The notes under the pieces are model-generated. The model saw only the letters and a program-made list of their open reading frames with translations, had not been told where the DNA came from and did not search any database. Of a stretch of 7,296 nt of DNA, positions 1-5,151 are shown one piece after another. How positions within the stretch are numbered: position 1 is the stretch's first letter; every line of letters begins with the position of its first letter. A program made the translations under genes and the position numbers. The stretch comes from Bacillota bacterium (GTDB taxonomy: Bacteria; Bacillota; Clostridia; Christensenellales; Borkfalkiaceae). The stretch is from assembly GCA_003343805.1 (NCBI GenBank), contig QAKM01000015.1, positions 1-7,296 on the forward strand, in the 5' to 3' direction.

Positions 1-5
1 AGCGT

Positions 6-35
6 TTGACAAGATTATAGCATATATGCTATACT
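6..35 (+). promoter_or_regulatory. Vegetative promoter of the LysR-type regulator gene
   Basis: TTGACA at 6-11 is followed after 18 bp by TATACT at 30-35, a near-consensus sigma-A type promoter. Transcription would start near 42, giving a leader of about 50 nt before the ATG at 93. The spacer is occupied by a perfect palindrome (separate entry), so a bound dimer would cover the promoter. Because the window begins here, a divergent gene to the left that shares this control region cannot be excluded. Confidence 0.75.
16..33. promoter_or_regulatory. 18-bp perfect palindrome, probable operator
   Basis: TATAGCATATATGCTATA reads the same on both strands and lies between the -35 and -10 boxes of the regulator promoter, overlapping the -10 box. 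LysR-type regulators bind short dyads with a T-N11-A core and commonly repress their own gene from such a position. Autoregulation by the product of 93-914 is the simplest reading, but it is inferred from position only. Confidence 0.55.
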
Positions 36-92
36 TTCGTCAATCATTCAAAAAACAGATTATTAAATCGGAGTGATCGATTTTACGCATCA

Positions 93-914
93 ATGGAAAC
101 GGAAAATCTGCGCACTTTTTTGCTGGTGGTGCGCTATCACAACTTCACGCGGGCGGCGGAGCAGCTCTTCGTGGCGCAGTCCACCGTGACCAACCGCATT
201 TTAGAACTCGAGCGCGCGGCGGGCGTCAAGCTCCTTCATCGGGATACGCGCAATCTCTCCCTCACCGAGGAGGGCAAACTGTTTGCGGAATACGCGCAGC
301 GCATCGTCGAGCTCGAGGACGCGCTCCAAAGCACCGTGCGGGGCGGGGAGCGGCAGCAGCGGCTGGGGGCGACCAATGCCGTCTACGAGGGGATGCTCAA
401 GGAGCACATCTTCGGGGGCATCGCCGCGGGCGGGCGCTTCCGTGTGACGCTCGGGCATTCGGCGGAGCTTCTGGAACAGCTCTGGAGCGGCTCGCTCGAC
501 GCCGTGTACGGCTATCAGGCGGTCCGGAGGGCGGGGTATTCCTGCACGCCCTTCTTTGAGGACGAGCTCGTCCTTCTGGTGCGGCGGGATAAAAACGCCT
601 TTCCCCGCGGCGTGACGAAGGCAGAGCTGCGAAAGCTCCCCTGTGCCATGTGCAACTTTTCCCTCGAAGAGATTGGCTCGTACCTGCGCGAACTCTTTCC
701 CGCGGGGCAGGTGTTCCCCTTCGAGGTGGATAACTTCAACAAGGTCAAAGACTTTCTGGCGGCGGGGCTCGGCTATGCCTTTCTGCCGCGCGGCATCGTC
801 AAAAAGGAGCTCGAGGAGGGACTTTTAGAGGAGGTCGCGCCCGTCGGCTTTTCGCGCATGAAGCTCAAGAGCTATCGCGTCTGCCGGGCGGGCGAGGAGG
901 AGCGGTTCTTCTGA
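93..914 (+). CDS. LysR-family transcriptional regulator
   Basis: The 273-residue product has the LysR layout. A winged helix-turn-helix lies at about residues 1-60, with the recognition region near 18-38 (FTRAAEQLFVAQSTVTNRI, then LELERAAGVKLLHR). A linker helix follows to about 88, then a periplasmic-binding-protein-like effector domain (about 90-260) with a typical GLGYAFLP segment near its end. It would act as a cytoplasmic DNA-binding dimer or tetramer controlled by a small ligand. The ligand and targets are not readable from the sequence. It is slightly shorter than the usual 290-310 residues. The ATG at 93 is the only plausible start, but the nearest purine-rich site (GGAG, 70-73) is 19 nt away, so initiation may be weak. 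The gene stands alone on the plus strand. The nearby ilv operon is a possible but unproven target. Confidence 0.9.
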   Translation: METENLRTFLLVVRYHNFTRAAEQLFVAQSTVTNRILELERAAGVKLLHRDTRNLSLTEEGKLFAEYAQRIVELEDALQSTVRGGERQQRLGATNAVYEGMLKEHIFGGIAAGGRFRVTLGHSAELLEQLWSGSLDAVYGYQAVRRAGYSCTPFFEDELVLLVRRDKNAFPRGVTKAELRKLPCAMCNFSLEEIGSYLRELFPAGQVFPFEVDNFNKVKDFLAAGLGYAFLPRGIVKKELEEGLLEEVAPVGFSRMKLKSYRVCRAGEEERFF

Positions 915-989
915 AAAGTGGTTTTTATGATAACGCGCGCGGCGGAAGCGTTTGCGGGGAGGCCGGTCGGGCGATATTGATAAGCGGGA

Positions 990-1067
990 GGAAAAATGTG
1001 ATAAGAATCCAAATACGGATCGGAATTTTGTGATTTTTACAGTTGATTTTCTCGGAAAAATGTGATA
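990..1067 (+). repeat. 14-bp direct repeat upstream of the ATPase gene
   Basis: GGAAAAATGTGATA occurs exactly at 990-1003 and 1054-1067, 64 bp apart. Each copy follows a TTGAT-type hexamer (977-982 and 1043-1048). The second copy runs into the working -10 box. This could be a duplicated promoter or two sites for one regulator. The first copy has no convincing -10 box (GATAAG). Confidence 0.5.
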
Positions 1068-1071
1068 TAGT
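1043..1071 (+). promoter_or_regulatory. Extended -10 promoter of the ATPase gene
   Basis: TTGATT (1043-1048), a 17-bp spacer and TATAGT (1066-1071) form the promoter. A TG dinucleotide one base before the -10 box (1063-1064) makes it an extended -10 element. The expected start is near 1078, exactly where the Shine-Dalgarno sequence GGAGGA (1078-1083) begins. The mRNA would therefore have a leader of only about 12 nt. Confidence 0.7.
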
Positions 1072-1089
1072 GGTTTCGGAGGAAAAAGC

Positions 1090-2430
1090 ATGGAACTGTT
1101 AAGACGCAAGATCGACGGCTTTTTGGAAGAGTGGAGGCGCGATCCCGAGCGGCTTCCGCTCATTGTCAAGGGGGCGAGGCAGGTCGGAAAGACGGCGTCT
1201 GTCCGTCAGTTCGGCAAGACGCACTATCCGAATTTTGTCGAGATCAATTTTTTGCTGCAAAAGCAGTATCGGGACATTTTTGACAGCGGCTTCGAGGTGG
1301 ATGCCATCCTTCGCAATATCACGCTGCACGACCCCGGACTTGAATTTGTGCCGCACGAGACGCTGATCTTCTTTGATGAGCTGCAGGCGTGCCCCAACTG
1401 CGCGACCGGTCTGAAATCTTTTCGCCAGGACGGCAGATACGATGTCATCTGCTCGGGCTCGCTCATGGGGATCAATTATCGGGAGATCGAATCGAACAGC
1501 GTCGGTTATAAACAGGACTACGAGATGTATTCCCTTGACTTTGAGGAATATCTTTGGGCGAAGGGGTATCGCGCGGAGCAGGTCGAAGAGCTCTATTCGT
1601 ATATGGCGGATGTAAGACCGCTCTCCGAGACGCAGCTTGCCGTCATGATGGAGAACTTTCGCGAGTACATGGTGTTGGGCGGGATGCCTGCCGTGGTGAG
1701 CTCGTTCGTCGCCAAGAAAAATTACAGCGGAACGCTTGCGATGCAGCGGCAGATCCTGCTCGATTACGAGGAGGATATCACCAAGTACGCGGGCGGATTG
1801 GATCATGGAAAGATCTTAAACGTTTATCGCAGGATCCCCGTGTTCTTGGGGAAGGAGAACAAGAAATTCCAGATCTCCAAAGTTGCTCACGGCGCCAGGA
1901 GCCGGGAATATGTCGGCGTTTTAGATTGGCTGAACGATGCGGGCATTGTCAATCTCTGCTATTGTATGGCGCAGCCCGAGTTGCCCTTGAAAGGAAATTA
2001 CGACCCCGATCACTATAAGGTGTATTTTCGGGATACGGGGCTGCTCATCGGCGCGCTCGACGAGGAGGCACAGGAAGACCTTCGCAGCAATCGGAATTTC
2101 AATGCCTATAAAGGTGCCATTTACGAAAATATGGTCGGAGATATGCTTGTCAAACAGGGGTATCCGCTCTACTTCTATAAGAACGAAAAGGGGACGATGG
2201 AGATCGACTTCTTCGTGCGGGACAAAGATTCGCTCATCCCCGTTGAGGTCAAGGCAATGGACGGGGCAACGGTCTCTCTGAACAAGATGATCGAAAGCGA
2301 GAAATTTCCCGATGTTCGGTATGGCATCAAATTAGGGAATAAGAACATTGGCTGGAACGGGAAATTTTATACGTTTCCCTACTTCCTCACTTTTCTTCTG
2401 AAACGGTTCTTGCGCGAGAGAACGGCTTAA
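1090..2430 (+). CDS. AAA-family ATPase with C-terminal DUF4143 nuclease-like domain
   Basis: The 446-residue cytoplasmic protein belongs to the widespread COG1373-type group (AAA_14 plus DUF4143), whose cellular role is unsettled. The P-loop is GARQVGKT at residues 28-35. Walker B is LIFFDE at 92-97. A sensor-like SGS stretch lies near 122-124, followed by the family's LDFEEYL segment. The C-terminal part carries residues typical of a PD-(D/E)XK fold: Glu346, Asp373 in EIDFF, and Glu386 and Lys388 in VEVK, so the nuclease-like centre appears complete. GGAGGA lies 6 nt before the ATG. The gene is monocistronic, with its own promoter and tandem terminators. It is more AT-rich than neighbours (2101-2160 is 42% G+C, against 63% for 3001-3060 in ilvD), which suggests horizontal arrival. 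No toxin, antitoxin or transposase partner is adjacent, so no defence or mobility role can be asserted. Confidence 0.9.
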   Translation: MELLRRKIDGFLEEWRRDPERLPLIVKGARQVGKTASVRQFGKTHYPNFVEINFLLQKQYRDIFDSGFEVDAILRNITLHDPGLEFVPHETLIFFDELQACPNCATGLKSFRQDGRYDVICSGSLMGINYREIESNSVGYKQDYEMYSLDFEEYLWAKGYRAEQVEELYSYMADVRPLSETQLAVMMENFREYMVLGGMPAVVSSFVAKKNYSGTLAMQRQILLDYEEDITKYAGGLDHGKILNVYRRIPVFLGKENKKFQISKVAHGARSREYVGVLDWLNDAGIVNLCYCMAQPELPLKGNYDPDHYKVYFRDTGLLIGALDEEAQEDLRSNRNFNAYKGAIYENMVGDMLVKQGYPLYFYKNEKGTMEIDFFVRDKDSLIPVEVKAMDGATVSLNKMIESEKFPDVRYGIKLGNKNIGWNGKFYTFPYFLTFLLKRFLRERTA

Positions 2431-2471
2431 CGGGAAAATCTTTTTCTGATGGGTGTTTGAAATAAGCGTAT

Positions 2472-2515
2472 CGCGGCGCGGCGGAAAATTCCGCCGCGCC
2501 GCGCGCGTTCTTTTT
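2472..2515 (+). terminator. Intrinsic terminator after the ATPase gene
   Basis: A 13-bp G+C-rich stem (2472-2484 with 2491-2503) closes a six-base AAAATT loop that can itself pair as two further A-T pairs. It is followed by CGCG and then TTCTTTTT (2508-2515). It begins 42 bp after the ATPase stop codon. No T-tract follows on the minus strand, so it is not an obvious terminator for ilvD. Confidence 0.8.
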
Positions 2516-2517
2516 GC

Positions 2518-2543
2518 CGCCTGTTCAGGCGTTCTTGTTTTTT
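2518..2543 (+). terminator. Second, weaker plus-strand terminator
   Basis: CGCCT (2518-2522) pairs with AGGCG (2527-2531) around a GTTC loop, followed by TTCTTGTTTTTT (2532-2543). It lies directly after the stronger terminator and probably acts as a backup against read-through into convergent ilvD. Confidence 0.5.
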
Positions 2544-2560
2544 CGCCCCTTTTTGGGGCG
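2544..2560. other. Stem-loop in the ATPase-ilvD convergent gap
   Basis: CGCCCC (2544-2549) pairs with GGGGCG (2555-2560) across a five-base T loop, 10 bp beyond the ilvD stop codon. Neither strand has a T-tract after the stem. It may serve as a 3' end protecting hairpin for the ilv transcript rather than as a classical terminator. Confidence 0.4.
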
Positions 2561-2570
2561 GCACCTATAG

Positions 2571-4238
2571 TTAGAATTTCTTGAAGACTGCGCCGTCGGA
2601 AGCGGAGGTGACAAGGGCGCGGTAGCGCTTTAAGTACCCCTCGACGGGCTTTTCCTTGGGCACGAAAGCTGCAAGACGGGCCTGGATGACCTCTTCGGGC
2701 ACTTTCAGGTCGATGGTGCCGTTCTCGATGTCGATCTCGATGGTGTCGCCCTCTTCGACGACGCCGATGACGCCGCCTGCCGCCGCTTCGGGGCAGACGT
2801 GGCCGATGGCAGCGCCCCTTGTCGCGCCCGAGAAGCGGCCGTCCGTGATGAGTGCCACGGTGTCGCCGAGGCCCGCGCCCACGATGGACGAGGTGGGCGA
2901 GAGCATCTCGCGCATCCCGGGGCCGCCCTTGGGGCCTTCATAGCGGATGACGACGACGTCGCCCGGGTGGATCTTGTTCGTGGAGATGGCCTCCATCGCC
3001 TCCTCTTCGGAATCGAACACGCGCGCAGGGCCCGCATGGTGGTACATCTTGGGGTCGACGGCGCTCTTCTTGACGACGCTGCCCTCGGGGGCGAGGTTGC
3101 CCTTCAGGATGGCGAGGCCGCCGTAGCTCGAATAGGGGTTTGAAACGGGGCGGATGATCTCCTCGTCGAGGACGCGCGCGTCCTTCGTGCGCTCCTCCTG
3201 CGTCATAAGCGAGCAGGTCATGGCCGAGCCTTCAAAGAGCCCCGCCTCGATGAGGGAATGGATGACGGCGGAGATGCCGCCCACTTCGTTGAGTTCCTCG
3301 ATGTAATAGTCGCCCGCAGGCGCCAGACGGCACAGATTGGGCGTCGACTTGGAGATCTCGTTCATCGTGTCCACGGAGAGCTGCTCTTTGGTAAAGCCCA
3401 GCTCGCTCGCGAGCGCCAGAAGGTGCAGCACCGAGTTGGAGCTTGCGCCGATCGCCATGTCCACGCGCTCGGCGTTCTTGACGGCGGTCGGGGTGAGGAT
3501 GTCGCGCGGGCAGACGTTCTTTTCGATGAGCGCCATCACCGCTTCGCCCGCCTGCTTGGCAAGGGCGAGACGCGCCGAGTACACCATGGGGATGGTGCCG
3601 TTGCCGGGGAGCGCCATGCCGAGCGCTTCCAAAAGACAGTTCATGGAGTTGGCCGTGAACATCCCCGAGCACGAACCGCAGGTGGGGCAGGCGGTGCATT
3701 CAAAGGAATGCAGCTCCTTCTCGTCGATGTGGCCGGATGTGTAGGCACCCACCGCCTCGAACATGGAGGAGAGGGAGAGCTTCTTCTTGTTCTTGCGTCC
3801 CGCGAGCATGGGGCCGCCCGAGACGAAGAGGGCGGGCTTGTTGACGCGCACCGCACCCATCAGCATGCCGGGGATGATCTTGTCGCAGTTGCCCACGAGG
3901 ATGATGCCGTCAAAGGCGTGGGCGTTGGATAAGATCTCCACGCTGTCGGCGATGACCTCGCGCGAGGGCAGGGAGTACTTCATGCCCTTGTGGCCCATCG
4001 CGATGCCGTCGCATACGCCGATGCAGGGCACGACGACGGGCTTGCCGCCCGCTGCGATGACGCCCTCTGCCGCCGCCCGTGCGACGTGGTCGAGGTACAT
4101 ATGCCCGGGGATGATGTCGCTCTGCGCCGAGATGATGCCCACGATGGGCTTTTTCATCTCGCTGTCCGTCCAGCCGAGGGCGCGCAGGAGCGAGCGCTGC
4201 GACGCCATGCCGTTGCCGTTTGTAAAGGTGTTTGCCAT
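2571..4238 (-). CDS. ilvD: Dihydroxy-acid dehydratase (EC 4.2.1.9)
   Basis: IlvD dehydrates 2,3-dihydroxy-isovalerate and 2,3-dihydroxy-3-methylvalerate to the keto acids that lead to valine, leucine and isoleucine. It is a cytoplasmic iron-sulfur, Mg-dependent enzyme. Family signatures are plain: IGVCDGIAMGH (Asp77), VGNCDKIIPG (Cys118, Asp119, and Lys120, the residue carbamylated in relatives), CGSCSGMFTANSMN (Cys190) and TDGRFSG with the likely catalytic Ser470. The N-terminal loop reads IIPGH (residues 42-46) where [2Fe-2S] enzymes have PCN, so a third cysteine is absent there, as in E. coli IlvD. Cys72 and Cys76 are nearby. At 555 residues it is shorter than the E. coli protein (616) but full length for Firmicutes-type enzymes. 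GGAGG (4246-4250) lies 7 nt before the ATG. It is last in the ilvB-ilvN-ilvD operon, 397 bp after ilvN. Confidence 0.97.
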   Translation of the reverse strand: MANTFTNGNGMASQRSLLRALGWTDSEMKKPIVGIISAQSDIIPGHMYLDHVARAAAEGVIAAGGKPVVVPCIGVCDGIAMGHKGMKYSLPSREVIADSVEILSNAHAFDGIILVGNCDKIIPGMLMGAVRVNKPALFVSGGPMLAGRKNKKKLSLSSMFEAVGAYTSGHIDEKELHSFECTACPTCGSCSGMFTANSMNCLLEALGMALPGNGTIPMVYSARLALAKQAGEAVMALIEKNVCPRDILTPTAVKNAERVDMAIGASSNSVLHLLALASELGFTKEQLSVDTMNEISKSTPNLCRLAPAGDYYIEELNEVGGISAVIHSLIEAGLFEGSAMTCSLMTQEERTKDARVLDEEIIRPVSNPYSSYGGLAILKGNLAPEGSVVKKSAVDPKMYHHAGPARVFDSEEEAMEAISTNKIHPGDVVVIRYEGPKGGPGMREMLSPTSSIVGAGLGDTVALITDGRFSGATRGAAIGHVCPEAAAGGVIGVVEEGDTIEIDIENGTIDLKVPEEVIQARLAAFVPKEKPVEGYLKRYRALVTSASDGAVFKKF

Positions 4239-4269
4239 AAAAATGCCTCCGAAAATTCACATTGTGAGG

Positions 4270-4295
4270 GTGCGCGCCCCGCGTGGGACGCGCAC
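4270..4295. other. Strong stem-loop just upstream of ilvD
   Basis: An 11-position G+C-rich stem (4270-4280 with 4285-4295) closes a four-base loop. All positions pair in the minus-strand RNA (one G-U), while the plus strand has one C-A mismatch. In the ilv mRNA it sits about 20 nt before the ilvD Shine-Dalgarno sequence with no U-tract after it, so it may stabilise a processed ilvD 5' end. On the plus strand it is followed by a T-rich run (about 4298-4309), so it could also stop antisense transcription. Confidence 0.5.
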
Positions 4296-4420
4296 GGTGT
4301 TTTGTTTTTGTGCAGCAAAAATAAAATCGTGAACGTTAGATCTGTTCTTTTTGTTTTGCAAGGAGCTGCCTTATCAATCTTTTCCGCGAGCAAAACCACG
4401 CTTTGGCTTCTCAATACTTT

Positions 4421-4448
4421 CCGCGAGGAGGGTCGCCCTCCGCTGCGG
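4421..4448. repeat. Imperfect palindrome hairpin, GGAGGG/CCCTCC
   Basis: GGAGGG (4427-4432) and CCCTCC (4436-4441) form the inner stem with a TCG triloop. CCGC (4421-4424) and GCGG (4445-4448) form an outer stem, separated by an internal loop of GA against GCT. The design resembles the two hairpins further right. Confidence 0.55.
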
Positions 4449-4458
4449 GACTCAATTT

Positions 4459-4474
4459 GCGCCATACTTGGCGC
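4459..4474. repeat. Short palindrome GCGCCA-TACT-TGGCGC
   Basis: A perfect 6-bp stem (4459-4464 with 4469-4474) closes a TACT loop. It directly abuts the next palindrome. No T-tract follows on either strand. Confidence 0.5.
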
Positions 4475-4498
4475 TTGTTGTGCTTAGAATGACAACAA
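4475..4498. repeat. Palindrome TTGTTGT...ACAACAA
   Basis: TTGTTGT (4475-4481) and ACAACAA (4492-4498) form a 7-bp inverted repeat around a 10-base loop. The loop and right arm (TTAGAATGACAA) resemble the TTCTGAGCG/AGAATGACA-type dispersed intergenic repeats known from many bacteria. That resemblance is from memory. Confidence 0.45.
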
Positions 4499-4543
4499 AG
4501 CTCGTGAGCGATAACGTCTGTTAAAATCAGTAAATTTTACCTC

Positions 4544-4582
4544 TCGAAGCGAAGATTTCCCGAAGGGAAAGATTTGCTTCGA
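4544..4582. repeat. Compound hairpin A (outer stem, GA/GA mismatch, GAA triloop)
   Basis: TCGAAGCGAA (4544-4553) pairs with TTTGCTTCGA (4573-4582), with one G-T pair. GA (4554-4555) faces GA (4571-4572), then TTTCCC (4556-4561) pairs with GGGAAA (4565-4570) around GAA. The total is 16 pairs. It shares its plan with hairpin B but not its stem sequence. Confidence 0.65.
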
Positions 4583-4590
4583 AATCTCCT

Positions 4591-4627
4591 CGCGGAAAGA
4601 TTTTTCCGAAGGAAAAAGATTTTCGCG
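4591..4627. repeat. Compound hairpin B (same plan as A)
   Basis: CGCGGAAA (4591-4598) pairs with TTTTCGCG (4620-4627), with one G-T pair. GA (4599-4600) faces GA (4618-4619), then TTTTTCC (4601-4607) pairs with GGAAAAA (4611-4617) around GAA. It starts eight bases after the ilvN stop in the mRNA. No U-tract follows the stem, so it is not a normal terminator. Confidence 0.65.
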
Positions 4628-4635
4628 AAAAGTTT

Positions 4636-5151
4636 TTAGATCTGCTCCTTATAGTCGGGAACGTCGCGAAGGCAGCTTGCGCCCCTGCCGATGGAGGTGA
4701 CACCCGTGCGGGCGAGCTCCAAAATGCCGTAGGGCATGAGCATATTGATGAAGCCGTCGAGTTTGGAGGGTTTGCCCGTCAGTTCCATGATGGTCGCCTC
4801 CGTCGAGACGTCGACGATCTTGGCGCGGAAGATCTGGCTGATCTCAAGGACCTGGCTGCGCGTCGTCGCGTCCGTCTTGACCTTGCACAGGAGCAGCTCG
4901 CGCGAGACGGCGTCCTCCTCCACCTTGGTGATCTTCCTCACGTCGATGAGCTTGTCCATCTGCTTCATCATCTGGCCGAGGATGTAGTCGTCGCCGCACA
5001 GGACGATGGTCATGCGCGAGACGGTGGGATCCTCCGTCGTGCAGACGGAGAGCGATTCGATGTTGTATCCCCGGCGGGCAAACAGCGCCGCCACGCGGGT
5101 CAGAACACCGCTCTTGTTGTCCACGAGTGCAGAGATGGTATAGCGGTTCAT
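4636..5151 (-). CDS. ilvN: Acetolactate synthase small (regulatory) subunit
   Basis: This is the regulatory subunit of acetohydroxyacid synthase; in the family it raises activity of the large subunit and confers valine inhibition. The 171-residue protein has an N-terminal ACT domain (about 3-77, RYTISALVDNKSGVLTRVA then RRGYNIESL) and a C-terminal ACT-like domain to about 160. Asn12, Gly15 and Asn30 match the valine-site residues Asn11, Gly14 and Asn29 of E. coli IlvH, so feedback control is probably intact. I chose the ATG at 5151, not the in-frame ATG at 5166. GGGAGG (5159-5164) is well placed for 5151, and that start gives the normal length and a TAATG overlap with the ilvB stop. This overlap implies translational coupling. 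The last codons (Lys-Glu-Gln-Ile-stop) are duplicated 300 bp downstream. Confidence 0.95.
   Translation of the reverse strand: MNRYTISALVDNKSGVLTRVAALFARRGYNIESLSVCTTEDPTVSRMTIVLCGDDYILGQMMKQMDKLIDVRKITKVEEDAVSRELLLCKVKTDATTRSQVLEISQIFRAKIVDVSTEATIMELTGKPSKLDGFINMLMPYGILELARTGVTSIGRGASCLRDVPDYKEQI

Larger units (their letters stand above)
4351..4635. mobile_element. Putative small non-coding hairpin-rich insertion (MITE- or REP-like)
   Basis: These 285 bp lie between the two 15-bp repeats and make up most of the ilvN-ilvD gap. They contain no credible gene. They hold a 17-bp direct repeat pair (TCAATCTTTTCCGCGAG at 4374-4390; 15 of 17 matching at 4411-4427), a 14-bp exact inverted repeat (CTTTCCGCGAGGAG at 4417-4430 and its complement at 4586-4599), and a string of hairpins (separate entries). 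No transposase and no clean terminal inverted repeats are seen, so the element type is uncertain. Removing it would leave a gap of about 97 bp between ilvN and ilvD. Confidence 0.4.
4336..4650. repeat. 15-bp imperfect direct repeats 300 bp apart, one at the ilvN stop codon
   Basis: TTAGATCTGTTCTTT (4336-4350) and TTAGATCTGCTCCTT (4636-4650) match at 13 of 15 bases, with the first nine identical. On the minus strand both read Lys-Glu-Gln-Ile-stop. The right copy is the true end of ilvN. The left copy is non-coding and differs only at third codon positions. The offset is exactly 300 bp. This pattern fits a target-site duplication around an inserted segment. Confidence 0.55.

Noticed and set aside
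1099..1806. 235-codon minus-strand open frame opposite the ATPase gene
   Set aside because: It is a shadow of a clear Walker-motif protein, with no family resemblance and no supporting promoter.
4243..4257. CodY-like box before ilvD (AATTTTCGGAGGCAT on the minus strand)
   Set aside because: Only the left half matches AATTTTCWGAAAATT; the right half is the ilvD ribosome binding site.
4154..4465. 103-codon minus-strand frame spanning the ilvN-ilvD gap and the ilvD start
   Set aside because: It overlaps the start of ilvD out of frame, runs through the hairpin repeats, lacks a ribosome binding site and resembles nothing known.
4505..4515. TGAGCGATAAC, similar to part of the lac operator
   Set aside because: It lacks one base of the lac half-site and has no symmetric partner; a chance match beside a GCTCGTGAGC palindrome.
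4345..4635. Clean terminal inverted repeats of an insertion sequence at the ends of the putative element
   Set aside because: The outermost bases inside the direct repeats do not pair convincingly; inverted similarity begins only further in. A classical IS or MITE structure is therefore not claimed.
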